A stretch of DNA of 43,844 nucleotides from JBOGGN01 sp050744165 (GCA_050744165.1 JBOGGN010000335.1:1-43844); one strand, 5' to 3'. Shown: positions 16,557 to 24,475, counted from the first letter of the stretch. A program made the numbers and translations. Notes: generated by a model from the sequence alone, not told the origin.

Positions 16557-17050
16557 CTGAGCGGGAGGATGTCGCGGGGCGCCCGGAACCAGGTCCAGGG
16601 GGGCTTGGACGTGGCCATGCGGGCCAGGTTGCCGATCGACCAGGTGGTGCCCCCAACCGAGTTGACCAGTACCAGGGTGCGGACCCGCTCGGGGTGGTCG
16701 TGGGCCAGCTTGATGGCGACACCACCACCGAAGCTGTGTCCGATCACGAACGCCGGCTCCTCGACCCCGGCGGCGTCGAGGAAGTGGGCGACCCAGTCGG
16801 CGTAGCCGCTGAAGGTGGGTGAGCCGGGCAGGTTGGGAGTTCCGCCGAAGCCGGGCAGCGCGGGGGCGATGACCCGGCAACCGAGATGGACGAGGCGCTT
16901 CAGGGCTCGGCGGTACGCGTGGTGGTCGAGCGCCCAGCCGTGCAGCAATACGACCGCCAAGCCGTCACCGGCGGCGCCGTAGAACGCCTCGCGACCGTCG
17001 ACCACGGTGCTGCGCCAGACTAGGTGATCGTCCGACTCCGTGCTTACCAT
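16109..17050 (-). CDS. Alpha/beta hydrolase
   Basis: 313 residues from ATG 17050 (GTG 17059 is an alternative). Alpha/beta-hydrolase fold with VVLLHGWALDHHAYR (oxyanion HG), nucleophile Ser106 in VIGHSFGGG, acid Asp in VVLWGDHDTVIP and His in VEGRHSWLLADP, so the triad is complete. The cap region (about 140-210) is rich in hydrophobic and basic residues. The substrate cannot be told; relatives include esterases, haloperoxidases and C-C hydrolases. A TATCCT box lies just upstream of the start. The C-terminal end overlaps the tail of the convergent membrane-protein frame. Confidence 0.88.
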   Translation of the reverse strand: MVSTESDDHLVWRSTVVDGREAFYGAAGDGLAVVLLHGWALDHHAYRRALKRLVHLGCRVIAPALPGFGGTPNLPGSPTFSGYADWVAHFLDAAGVEEPAFVIGHSFGGGVAIKLAHDHPERVRTLVLVNSVGGTTWSIGNLARMATSKPPWTWFRAPRDILPLSYMSRVVPIIVEDAVPNLVRNPLGVLNVLNLLRRADLLSELQELKRRQLPVVVLWGDHDTVIPQASFAALCRAIGSEGEVVEGRHSWLLADPDAFGSILTNSIAVAQLARQMEAAGEAPEDLEKGDAPPGLTQRIARRLPLGSRQEPSR

Positions 17051-17118
17051 TGCAAGCACCAGGATAGAGCCCGGGTCGTGGTTGGGGCCAGGACCGTTGG
17101 GGTCCCGAAACCCGTGGT

Positions 17119-17379
17119 TCAGACGGTTTGGGTCATCAGCTGCTTGCGCTCGACCTCGTTGAGGCCACCCCAGATGCCGTGTGGCTCACGGATGCGGATG
17201 GCGTAATCGAGACAGGCCCGTTTGACCGGGCAGCCAGAGCAGATTGTCTTGGCTCGGCTCTCCCGGGCTTCCTTCTCGTCCTTGCGCTCGAAGTGCGACG
17301 GAGGGAAGAAAACTGAGGCATGCGGCCCTCGACAGGCCGCTTTCGCCTGCCACAATTCGTCTACTCGCTGGACGCTCAA
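17119..17379 (-). CDS. WhiB-family iron-sulfur transcription factor
   Basis: 86 residues from a TTG start preceded by a run of G (17387-17393) as ribosome binding site. Four Cys ligands at 16, 47, 50 and 56 (KAACRG ... CSGCPVKRAC) would hold a [4Fe-4S] cluster, and the GIWGG turn plus a basic tail (NEVERKQL) complete the family pattern. WhiB proteins act with the housekeeping sigma factor or as redox/NO sensors. The frame upstream to 17598 lacks family resemblance. An mRNA hairpin lies in the leader. From memory, a WhiB gene next to an ArsA pair and a PBP also occurs in mycobacteria (whiB4 region), but this protein is not clearly WhiB4. Confidence 0.92.
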   Translation of the reverse strand: MSVQRVDELWQAKAACRGPHASVFFPPSHFERKDEKEARESRAKTICSGCPVKRACLDYAIRIREPHGIWGGLNEVERKQLMTQTV

Positions 17380-17407
17380 AAGGGTTCCCCCCCTTTCTCG
17401 CGGAGAA

Positions 17408-17443
17408 GTTACCCCCCGGAAACCAGCCGGGCAAGGGGGTAAC
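17408..17443 (-). promoter_or_regulatory. Leader hairpin upstream of whiB
   Basis: GTTACCCCC at 17408-17416 and GGGGGTAAC at 17435-17443 form a perfect 9-bp inverted repeat with an 18-base loop, ending 29 bases before the whiB start. In the mRNA the C-rich arm could pair either with its partner or with the seven-G ribosome binding site at 17387-17393, so the structure could modulate translation. The pairing is seen; the role is inferred. Confidence 0.5.
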
Positions 17444-17551
17444 AATCGCGAGCACGTCTTTCCGTAGCGATATGTCCGATTTAGAGATGATTTGAACGCC
17501 CCAGCAGGCCGGAAAAATCCGAAGCCCGCTGCCCGAAAAACCTTAGCAGGC

Positions 17552-18898
17552 TCAGTGGTGTGCGTCGCGGGCGCCGCCGGTCTCCGGTTCCACCTCAAGG
17601 AGCAGCCCGTCGATGGCGACCACTCGGATGGGATCGCCGCCCGCGATGGGGGTGGCTCGGTTGGTCCGGGCTCGCCACGGGGCGCCGCGTACCTCGACGG
17701 TCCCCTCGGGATGCACTGCGCTCAGGGCCACGCCCATCTCCCCCACTAGGTCCTTACGGCCGATCGTCGGGGTCGAGAAGCGGCTCCGCACCAGCGACGG
17801 GAGGCCGACGACCATATACAGGGGGGTCCCGAGCACCCCGACGATGAACGCCAGCCAGGAGATCTGGACCTGGCGGTACAGGAAGAGCGACCCGACGGCG
17901 AGACATAGAGCGCCGAGGCCCGTCCACACCCTAGGGACGCCCGACTGGAGGTCGACGCAGAAGCCAAAGACGGCGACGACCAGCAGGACAAGAGCCCACA
18001 CCCGGATCGGGAGGGTGCCGAGCCCGTAGGAGGCCAGGACGAGGGCAGCGCAGCCGCAGGCGGTGCCGATCCCCACGCCACCGGTGAAGAAGTCCAAGGC
18101 GATCAGCAACAGGCCGATCAGGAGCATCAGGTACGCCACCGAGGGGCTGGCGGCGGTGTGGAGCAGCTGCTCGACCAGGCTGAGTTTTTCGAAGACCACC
18201 GAGACGGTCGGCTGGCGTCGGGGCTCCCCATTCAGGTGAACGACCTTGGCGGTGTGCAACGTCTCACCGCCGACCTGAATCCCGTCGAGGTTGACGACGA
18301 AGTCGCCGAAGGTGGCCTGGTTCAGGTGCGGCGTGGTGATCTGGCGGGCGGCGGCGTCGGTGTCGTTGACCGTGCGGCCCTGAAGGGGTCCGGGGACCAC
18401 GGCGTCGCCGACGCGCGTCCCTGGCGCCATCCCGCGCAGTGCGGCCGCCTGGAAGATGGCGTAGGCCTGGCCCAGGGCGTGGCTGCCGTTGGGGCCGACC
18501 CACACCGCCACCGGCACCTTCGAGCCGGCGATGGTGCTCGTCAGGCTGGCCAAGACCGATGAGGACACGACGCCGCCGCCGCTGTCGAGTTGCAGCACCA
18601 AGGCCAGGGAGCCTGACTCGGCGGCCCCTTTCACGGCGTGGCGCAAGAAGTTCACCTCGACCGGATCGATGAGGCTGGTGATCTGGACCACGTCGATGTT
18701 GCCGGTCACCACGGCCTGCGAGGGGGCGGTGATCGGGGGCACCGTCGGGGGACTCCCGGCGGTGGCGATCGACGCCGCTTGAGCCGTGGCGGCGGTCGTC
18801 AGCGACCCGACCAGCGACCCGACGAGGGCGAGCGCGACGGCCAAGGCGACGGCCAAGGCCGCAGCCCTCGGTAGTCTGCGAGTTGGATAGACCTCCAA
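17552..18898 (-). CDS. NfeD-family membrane protein with ClpP-like domain
   Basis: 448 residues: signal/anchor helix (about 10-42), an extracytoplasmic ClpP/crotonase-like domain (about 65-235: VVQITSLIDPVEVNFLRHAV, LQLDSGGGVV, VWVGPNGSHALGQAYAIF with a Ser in the catalytic position), four or five membrane helices (about 255-375) and a C-terminal OB-fold NfeD domain (LVGEMGVALSAVHPEGTVEV ... GDPIRVVAIDGLLLEVEP). The long NfeD form is thought to process or assist stomatin-type membrane proteins; no stomatin gene adjoins here. TTG 18898 has GGAGG 5 bases upstream, and its codon abuts the ATG of the divergent ATPase gene. Confidence 0.85.
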   Translation of the reverse strand: MEVYPTRRLPRAAALAVALAVALALVGSLVGSLTTAATAQAASIATAGSPPTVPPITAPSQAVVTGNIDVVQITSLIDPVEVNFLRHAVKGAAESGSLALVLQLDSGGGVVSSSVLASLTSTIAGSKVPVAVWVGPNGSHALGQAYAIFQAAALRGMAPGTRVGDAVVPGPLQGRTVNDTDAAARQITTPHLNQATFGDFVVNLDGIQVGGETLHTAKVVHLNGEPRRQPTVSVVFEKLSLVEQLLHTAASPSVAYLMLLIGLLLIALDFFTGGVGIGTACGCAALVLASYGLGTLPIRVWALVLLVVAVFGFCVDLQSGVPRVWTGLGALCLAVGSLFLYRQVQISWLAFIVGVLGTPLYMVVGLPSLVRSRFSTPTIGRKDLVGEMGVALSAVHPEGTVEVRGAPWRARTNRATPIAGGDPIRVVAIDGLLLEVEPETGGARDAHH

Positions 18899-19906
18899 AT
18901 GACCTCCATGAGGAGCGGATTGGATCCAGGATCGTTCTGCGCCCAGACCCGGTTACTCATCGTCGCCGGGAAGGGCGGCGTCGGCAAGACGACCGTCACC
19001 GCCACGGTGGCTCGCCTGGCGGCCCGGGCCGGCTTGGACGCCCTCATTATCGATGTCGAGGGCAAAAGCGGGCTTGGGAGCATCTTTGGCCACATCGAAC
19101 CACTGACGTACCACGAGGTGGTGCTGGCCAAGGCGGCCTCGCCTGAGCAGGGCGAGATCCGGGCCCGGACACTGACGCCGGACGACGCCCTGCTCGAGTA
19201 CCTGATCGACCACGGGATGCACCGGATCTCCAAACGCCTCACCTCGTCTGGTGCCATCGACGTGGTGGCGACGGCGGTACCGGGCATCAAGGACATCCTG
19301 GTCCTGGGCAAGGTCAAACAGCTGGAGCGGGCCAGTGCCGCCGGCGCCCCGGGTGCTCCCGATCTCCTCATCCTGGACGCGCCGGCGTCGGGGCACGCCT
19401 TTACGTTTCTCGCCAGCGCCCGCGGCCTGCTCGACGCCGTCCACATGGGACCGATCCGGTCCCAGGCCTCCGAGGTCATGGCCATGCTGAGCGACGCCGA
19501 CCGCTGCCAGGTCCTGTTGGTAACCCTGCCGGAGGAAACGCCGGTCAACGAGACGGTCGAGTCGGCGTTCAAGCTCGAAGACCGTGTCGGGGTCCACCTG
19601 CTGCCGATCGTGGTCAACGGGTTGTACCCGCCCTTCCCACGCTCCCTCGACCCCGAGGCGGCGGCCGAAGAGGCCCAGATCGCGCTGACCGAGGCCGAGG
19701 TCGCGAGCCTTCGACGAGCCGCCGCCTTCCGGACTCGGCGGGAGGAGCTGCAGCAGCAACAGGTGGCCCGCTTGGCCGAGCGGCTGCCATTGGAGCAGCT
19801 GCATCTGCCGTTCTTGTTTACAACCGAGCTTGGGCGGCCCGAGATCGACACGCTGACCGATGCCCTCGAGGGGGAGCTGGCCAAGCACAGCGCGGTGGTG
19901 CGGTGA
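18899..19906 (+). CDS. ArsA/Get3-family ATPase, first of a pair
   Basis: 335 residues. Walker A AGKGGVGKTTVTA (about 23-35), VEGKSGLG in place of the usual DPAH-type switch, LLILDAPASGHAFTFL, and VVVNGLYPP-like C-terminal motif (PIVVNGLYPPFP). These actinobacterial ArsA-like proteins are not arsenite pumps as far as known; their clients are uncertain, possibly membrane-protein or redox related. Start ATG 18899; ATG 18908 is also possible. A second, longer paralogue follows after 34 bases. Confidence 0.85.
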   Translation: MTSMRSGLDPGSFCAQTRLLIVAGKGGVGKTTVTATVARLAARAGLDALIIDVEGKSGLGSIFGHIEPLTYHEVVLAKAASPEQGEIRARTLTPDDALLEYLIDHGMHRISKRLTSSGAIDVVATAVPGIKDILVLGKVKQLERASAAGAPGAPDLLILDAPASGHAFTFLASARGLLDAVHMGPIRSQASEVMAMLSDADRCQVLLVTLPEETPVNETVESAFKLEDRVGVHLLPIVVNGLYPPFPRSLDPEAAAEEAQIALTEAEVASLRRAAAFRTRREELQQQQVARLAERLPLEQLHLPFLFTTELGRPEIDTLTDALEGELAKHSAVVR

Positions 19907-19940
19907 GGCCGGCGCCCGCCTCGACGCCGGCGGTGCTGCG

Positions 19941-21083
19941 GTGAGCCCGGCGCCCGGCTGGCGTCCCGCCCGAGCGCCGAGCAACCTGCGCCAGCTGGTC
20001 GAGGAGCGGGCGATCCTGGTCTGCTGCGGCTCGGGCGGGGTTGGCAAGACGACGGCTGCGGGTGCCTTGGCGGTCGAAGGCGCTCGCCTCGGGCGCCGGA
20101 CGTGCGTGGTGACCATCGACCCGGCCAAGCGGTTGGCCGACGCTTTGGGCCTGGCCTCGCTCACCAACGACCCGGGACGCATCGAGGGTGAGTGGGATCG
20201 CGACGGCGGCGAGCTGTGGGCGTTGATGCTGGACACCAAGACCACCTTCGATGACCTGGTCGGCCGCTACGCCGCATCCGAGGAACAGGCGGATCAGATT
20301 TTCAATAACGGCCTGTACCGCAATATCGCCGGCGCCCTGTCGGGGACCCAGGAGTACATGGCGATGGAGAAACTGTACGAACTGCACCACGGGGGCCGCT
20401 TCGACCTGATCGTGGTCGACACGCCACCGACCCGCAACGCCCTCGACTTTCTCGACGCCCCACAACGGTTGACCCGGTTCTTGGACAACAAGGTCTTCAA
20501 GATGCTGATGATGCCGGCGCGGACTTACCTGAAGGTGGTCAGTATGGCGACTCAGGCGTTTCTCCGGACCGTGGGGAAAGTGGTGGGCGCGGACGTGGTC
20601 AACGACGCCGTCGCCTTTTTCACCGCCTTCGAAGGGATGGAGAAGGGCTTCCGGGAGCGGGCCCAGGCGGTGCTGGACCTGCTGTCCGAGCCGGAGACTG
20701 CCTTTGTCATCGTCGCCGCCCCCCGCCGCGACGCCATCGAGGAAGCCATGTTCTTCGCCAGCCGCCTGCAGGAGGCCAGGATCGAGGTGGAGGCGCTGGT
20801 AGTCAACCGCCTACATCCCCGCTACGGCCCGGTCCCCTCGGTGCTGACCGGGTCGGCCGCCTTACCCGGGGCGGACCCTAAGACCGAGGCTCTTCGGCTG
20901 TTGGTCGCCAACCTGCGGGACCTGGACGGCATCGCCGAGCGGGAGGAACGGTATCTTCGCAGCCTTGCCCGGCAGGTGGCTCCGGCGCCGGTCGTGCGCG
21001 TTCCGATGCTCGACGACGACGTCCACGACGTCGATGGTCTCAGCCATGTGGGCGCCTACTTGCTCGCCGATCCGGCGGCCTAA
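19941..21083 (+). CDS. ArsA/Get3-family ATPase, second of a pair
   Basis: 380 residues. Walker A CCGSGGVGKTTAAGA, TIDPAKRLADALGL (switch I), DLIVVDTPPTRNALDFLDAP (switch II), ALVVNRLHPRY near the C-terminus. The central segment (FKMLMMPARTYLKVVSMATQ) is hydrophobic and could bind a membrane partner. GTG 19941 fits the family start; a longer reading from 19860 covers the end of the first gene. The two ATPases probably form a heteromer, as in other actinobacteria with adjacent paralogues (inference). Confidence 0.87.
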   Translation: MSPAPGWRPARAPSNLRQLVEERAILVCCGSGGVGKTTAAGALAVEGARLGRRTCVVTIDPAKRLADALGLASLTNDPGRIEGEWDRDGGELWALMLDTKTTFDDLVGRYAASEEQADQIFNNGLYRNIAGALSGTQEYMAMEKLYELHHGGRFDLIVVDTPPTRNALDFLDAPQRLTRFLDNKVFKMLMMPARTYLKVVSMATQAFLRTVGKVVGADVVNDAVAFFTAFEGMEKGFRERAQAVLDLLSEPETAFVIVAAPRRDAIEEAMFFASRLQEARIEVEALVVNRLHPRYGPVPSVLTGSAALPGADPKTEALRLLVANLRDLDGIAEREERYLRSLARQVAPAPVVRVPMLDDDVHDVDGLSHVGAYLLADPAA

Positions 21084-21102
21084 GACACCCGCCTCAAGTT
21101 GG

Positions 21103-21471
21103 CTAGGACGGGCCCTGGCTGGCGTCGTGCTTGGGCTTCAGGGCGGCGGCGGCCTCCTCGATCGTCTCGGCCACAGTCACGATCCGGTCGAAGCCGGTCG
21201 TGCGCAGCAGCCGGGTTAGGGTCGGCCGGTTGCAGGCCACGGCGACGTCGCCTCCAAGCTCCCGGGCCCGGCGGATCCCGCCGATGAGCGCCCCCAATCC
21301 GGCCGAGTCCACGAACGGCACCGCAGACATGTCGATCAGGAGGAGGCCGGCAGTGGATGCCAACTCGGCCAGGCTCTGCCGGAACTGGCTCACGGTGAAC
21401 GCGTCCAACTCCCCCACCGGACGGCAAATTGTTAGCCCGTCGTCAGTGTGATCGAGCTCGATATGAAGCAC
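21103..21471 (-). CDS. STAS-domain anti-sigma factor antagonist
   Basis: 122 residues, GTG start with GGGAGG 4 bases upstream. Contains the STAS core: CRPVGELDAFTVSQFRQSL, LLLIDMSAVPFVDSAGLGAL with the phosphorylatable Ser56, and VAVACNRPTLTRLLRTTGF. Such proteins release sigma factors by binding anti-sigma kinases when unphosphorylated. No partner kinase is adjacent; it is divergent from a receiver-only protein. The final 20 residues form a charged tail. Confidence 0.92.
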   Translation of the reverse strand: MLHIELDHTDDGLTICRPVGELDAFTVSQFRQSLAELASTAGLLLIDMSAVPFVDSAGLGALIGGIRRARELGGDVAVACNRPTLTRLLRTTGFDRIVTVAETIEEAAAALKPKHDASQGPS

Positions 21472-21551
21472 TCGGCCTCCCGGAGGGGCGGAAGAATTGC
21501 CTGGCGTGATCGCATGGTACCCATCCGGAGGGTGGAGCTACCCTCGGGCCC

Positions 21552-21977
21552 GTGACCGACATCTTGGTGGCCAGCGACGCCGAGTGGGTGCGCGAGCAGT
21601 TGAAGGCCGTGCTGGGCGGCCCCAACACTCGGGTGCGGACGGTGTCGACCGGCGCCCGGATCCTCCCCGCCGTCCGCCGCCGTGCCGCTGACCTGGTCAT
21701 CCTCGACCTTCAGATCGGCAACATGGGTGCCATTGCGGTATGCCAGGACCTGCGCCTGGAGGAGAGCGGCGGCCGGTTGGACCACGTCCGAGTGCTGATG
21801 CTGCTCGACCGGCGAGCCGACGTGTTTCTGGCCCGGCGCTCGGGGGCCGAGGGTTGGGTGATCCGGCCGCTCGATCCCATCCGCCTTCGCCGTGCCACCA
21901 CCGCCATCCTCGAGGGCGGCACGTACTACGACGAGTCGTTCAAGCCGGCGCCGCTGCTCGTCCCGCGAACGCCCTGA
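21552..21977 (+). CDS. Single-domain response regulator (receiver only)
   Basis: 141 residues with a receiver fold: Asp9, phosphoacceptor Asp52 in DLVILDLQIGNMG, VRVLMLLDRRAD, and RSGAEGWVIRPLDPIRL, where the conserved Lys is Arg. No output domain. GTG 21552 lies exactly 7 bases after TACCCT (21539-21544), a leaderless arrangement. It is divergent from the STAS gene, so both may belong to one signalling circuit. Confidence 0.85.
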   Translation: MTDILVASDAEWVREQLKAVLGGPNTRVRTVSTGARILPAVRRRAADLVILDLQIGNMGAIAVCQDLRLEESGGRLDHVRVLMLLDRRADVFLARRSGAEGWVIRPLDPIRLRRATTAILEGGTYYDESFKPAPLLVPRTP

Positions 21978-22057
21978 TCCAACCGCCTCCGGCCCCGGGC
22001 GTGGCTCCGAACCGCGCCGGCTGCAACCGGGACAGCCCAACAACCGTGGGAACTTGA

Positions 22058-22100
22058 AAGCCCGGGAAGCCCGGGAAGGGAAGCCCAGGAAGCCCGGAAG
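22058..22100. repeat. Short direct repeats, AAGCCCGGG units
   Basis: Four 9-base units: two exact AAGCCCGGG copies (22058-22066, 22067-22075), AAGCCCAGG (22081-22089) and a truncated AAGCCCGG (22090-22097), with AAGGG between. They lie between the receiver gene and tRNA-Pro. The CCCGGG core is self-complementary, so the run could fold or bind a protein; no role is known. Confidence 0.5.
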
Positions 22101-22128
22101 TCACCGGATCCGGTCCCAATGGGTCGGG

Positions 22129-22134
22129 TAGCAT
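22129..22134 (+). promoter_or_regulatory. -10 box of the tRNA-Pro promoter
   Basis: TAGCAT ends 8 bases before the first tRNA base, the expected spacing for a -10 box. A perfect 12-base palindrome, ACCGGATCCGGT at 22103-22114, lies in the -35 zone, and no convincing -35 hexamer is seen. Confidence 0.45.
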
Positions 22135-22142
22135 CGCCATGC

Positions 22143-22220
22143 CGGGAAGTAGCGCAGCTTGGTTAGCGCGCAGCGTTCGGGACGCTGAGGCCGGGGGTTC
22201 AAATCCCCCCTTCCCGACCA
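22143..22220 (+). tRNA. tRNA-Pro (anticodon CGG)
   Basis: A full cloverleaf can be drawn: acceptor CGGGAAG pairs with CTTCCCG (22210-22216), D stem GCGC/GCGC, anticodon stem CAGCG/CGCTG with loop TTCGGGA and anticodon CGG at 22178-22180, T stem GGGGG/CCCCC with loop TTCAAAT. Discriminator A at 22217 and an encoded CCA at 22218-22220. Reads CCG proline codons. Confidence 0.97.
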
Positions 22221-22272
22221 GGAAAGGCGCTGGTCAGTGACTTGAGCTCGGCGGTGACCTACGGTTAGAGCG

Positions 22273-22458
22273 ATGAGCGTCCACGATGGTGCCGAGCCGG
22301 TCGATCCGCTGGTCCTCGAGATCATCAACGAGTTGGGCGCCCTGTCGGGACGCGACCAGGAGCTGGTGCTGGCGCTGATCGCCCGCCTCCGGCAAATCCC
22401 GCTGCTGGCGGAGGACGACATCCCGCCGGACGTGCCGTTCATGAATTTCGACGAGTAG
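22273..22458 (+). CDS. Small acidic protein of unknown function
   Basis: 61 residues, acidic, with one helical segment (LVLEIINELGALSGRDQELV) and a C-terminus ending PPDVPFMNFDE. No family recognised. The ATG lies 7 bases after TACGGT (22260-22265), matching the leaderless pattern of several other genes here, which supports it as a real gene. Confidence 0.6.
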   Translation: MSVHDGAEPVDPLVLEIINELGALSGRDQELVLALIARLRQIPLLAEDDIPPDVPFMNFDE

Positions 22459-22801
22459 GGCCGGGTCCGGACCACCGCACACTCGGCTCGCGACCGAGCC
22501 CGGCCGCCATCGCATGGGCAAGGACATTTGTACTCGGAAAGTACAGACGTCTGGCCCTACCTCTGAGGTCCACGCAGGGGTCATAGTCGTGCGTGTGTGA
22601 CATGCGGCAACAGGGTGCGCCGATCCCCCTGGTCGGTGTCCGGCCTGGCCCCGGCGCCGCACCGCTCCCGTCCGGAAACCCGGGGAGCGGTGCGGCCCCA
22701 TCATCTCTGGCTCGTGGTCTCGTTGCCCGTTTGATCCGCATCGGTCACGACACAAGATCGCCGCGTTTCTGTACGCCTCCGAGCCTGTGAAAGGGAACCC
22801 C
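22459..22801 (+). promoter_or_regulatory. Regulatory region ahead of the RiPP regulator gene
   Basis: 343 bases without a convincing gene. It contains GTAC motifs at 22530 and 22541 that read as a dyad (TGTAC at 22529-22533, GTACA at 22541-22545) and as direct repeats 11 bases apart, a spacing typical of SARP sites. A perfect palindrome CAGACGTCTG (22544-22553) overlaps them, and a large stem-loop lies further downstream (separate entry). No -10 box could be fixed with confidence. Confidence 0.5.
22656..22696. promoter_or_regulatory. 14-bp perfect stem-loop in the regulator leader
   Basis: GCCGCACCGCTCCC (22656-22669) and GGGAGCGGTGCGGC (22683-22696) pair perfectly around a 13-base loop. There is no T-run after either arm. 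It could be a terminator for the upstream small gene, an attenuator in the 5' leader of the regulator, or a protein site; it ends about 105 bases before the regulator start. Confidence 0.6.
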
Positions 22802-24475
22802 GTGTCTGTCGCTAACGACCTTTCGGGTGAGCACACCGAACAGCTCGCGGTCCTGTACTGCGACGTCCACGCGCCCACAGGACCGGCGAGCGACTCGCTG
22901 ATGGCGCGATGGCGGGCAAACTTCCTCCAGGCCGCCCAGCAGCTGGCTGCTGGCTATGGCGGTGAGTCGGCGACGACCGAGTTCGGCGGTTCGGCGACGC
23001 TCTTCACCTCAACAATCGATGCCTTGCTCTGTGCGCGGGATCTGGCGACGCTGGCAGGCTCCGATCCTGGCGGCCCCTCGCTCTCGGGTGGCCTCTCCGC
23101 TGGTGACGTGACCCACGGGTCTCGAGGGGTCGGTGGCCAGCCCGTGTTGGAGGCCATTGCCCTTTGCCAGCGCGCACTACCCTGCCAGGTGCTCGTCGCC
23201 GACCCGCTCAAGGTGGTGGTCAGCGAGGATTCCGCCGGCGTCCTGTCTCCATCGACGCCGGAGCCGAGTCCCTCCTCCGGTCCCCACCGAACGGCGGGCA
23301 GCCCACGGTGGTCGCTCCGCCATCGCCCCACCGACGCCGCCAAGGGCCGCGCCCGGCATTTGGGCCCAGCGGGCCACGACATCGCCCGTGACACCATCTC
23401 GGGCCCGGCACCGGCTCGGGCCCACGGTGAGTGGCGCCCCGACCTTGGCCGGCCCGCCGCGGACGCAGCCCTTCGACTGGTCGGTCGGACCGAGACCGCC
23501 GAGCAGCCGAGACCGGACGCCAACGGGCTTGCGACTCCGGCGCTGCGGTCGGTCAGCCATTCCCAGGAGCCGCGAACGGTCCCCGCTCTCGAAACACCAC
23601 CTGCTCTGAGCGCCCCCGAAGAACCGACCGGGCGGCCACGGCGATCGCCCGACCCGGACAGGCTCGACCCGACGGCGCGAGGGTCGGGCGCTCCGTCCGC
23701 CCCCGGACGGCCTCCTGCTTCGGAGCCGCTCCGCCTCACGGTGCTCGGCTGGATCCATCTGGAAGCGGGCGAGCCCTCCGTCCCGCGGGCCGTCCTGCGG
23801 GGCCGCCAGGCGCGATCGGTCGTCTCCATGCTGGCTCTGCGGCAGGGCCCGGTACGCAAGGACGAGTTGGCCGAGTTGCTGTGGCCCAACAACGTCCCCC
23901 AGCACTGGGAGGGCGCCATCCGCGGGATCATCACCAAGATCCGTCGGTTCCTGGACGAGGCGGGGCTGGCCGGCCGCGACATGCTGGTTGCCGAAGGCGG
24001 CTACTACGAGTTGCGCCTCGGGCCCGGTGTGACCATCGACCGACACGAGGCGACCACCCTGCTGGCGGCCGCCCGAGCAGCGCTGGCCGAAGGAGCCGCA
24101 GGCGACGCCCTGAGCCTCGTCCGGCAAGCGGTCACCACCTTGACGCGCCGGCTCATGTCCGGCGAGGACAACCCCTGGTTCGACCAGTTCCGATCCGAAC
24201 TCGACCATGAGCGCATGGCTGCCTTGGACCTGCTGGCCCGGGCCGAGTTGCGATCGGCCAACTTCGAGCGGGCCAAGCAGGCGGCATCGGAAGCGCTCGT
24301 CCTCGACCCCTACCGTGAGTCGACCTACCGGCTGTTGATGGAGACCCACGCCGCCGCCGGAAGCAGAGGTGAGGCGCTCCGGACCTACGAGCGGTGCCGC
24401 AGGGTCCTGGCAGAGGACCTCGGCGTTGGCCCGGCAGCGCAGACCCAAGCGCTGTATCTGGACCTGTTGGGCTGA
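22802..24475 (+). CDS. RiPP cluster regulator: cyclase-like domain fused to SARP/BTAD
   Basis: 557 residues in three parts. Residues ~12-145 resemble a class III nucleotide cyclase domain (LAVLYCDVHAP, GGSATLFTSTIDALLCARDL, SGGLSAGDVTHGSRGVGGQPV, CQVLVADPL), but the metal-binding Asp pair is incomplete, so it is probably a sensor rather than an enzyme. Residues ~150-305 are a Pro/Arg/Ser-rich linker. Residues ~309-557 are the SARP output: a winged helix (LTVLGWIHLEAGEPSVP, KDELAELLWPNNVPQHWEGA, LVAEGGYYELRL) and a BTAD helical domain ending YERCRRVLAEDLGVGPAAQT. GTG 22802 has AAGGGAA just upstream; GTG 22787 is the alternative. Placed directly before the precursor gene, it is the likely pathway activator. 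Confidence 0.85.
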   Translation: MSVANDLSGEHTEQLAVLYCDVHAPTGPASDSLMARWRANFLQAAQQLAAGYGGESATTEFGGSATLFTSTIDALLCARDLATLAGSDPGGPSLSGGLSAGDVTHGSRGVGGQPVLEAIALCQRALPCQVLVADPLKVVVSEDSAGVLSPSTPEPSPSSGPHRTAGSPRWSLRHRPTDAAKGRARHLGPAGHDIARDTISGPAPARAHGEWRPDLGRPAADAALRLVGRTETAEQPRPDANGLATPALRSVSHSQEPRTVPALETPPALSAPEEPTGRPRRSPDPDRLDPTARGSGAPSAPGRPPASEPLRLTVLGWIHLEAGEPSVPRAVLRGRQARSVVSMLALRQGPVRKDELAELLWPNNVPQHWEGAIRGIITKIRRFLDEAGLAGRDMLVAEGGYYELRLGPGVTIDRHEATTLLAAARAALAEGAAGDALSLVRQAVTTLTRRLMSGEDNPWFDQFRSELDHERMAALDLLARAELRSANFERAKQAASEALVLDPYRESTYRLLMETHAAAGSRGEALRTYERCRRVLAEDLGVGPAAQTQALYLDLLG

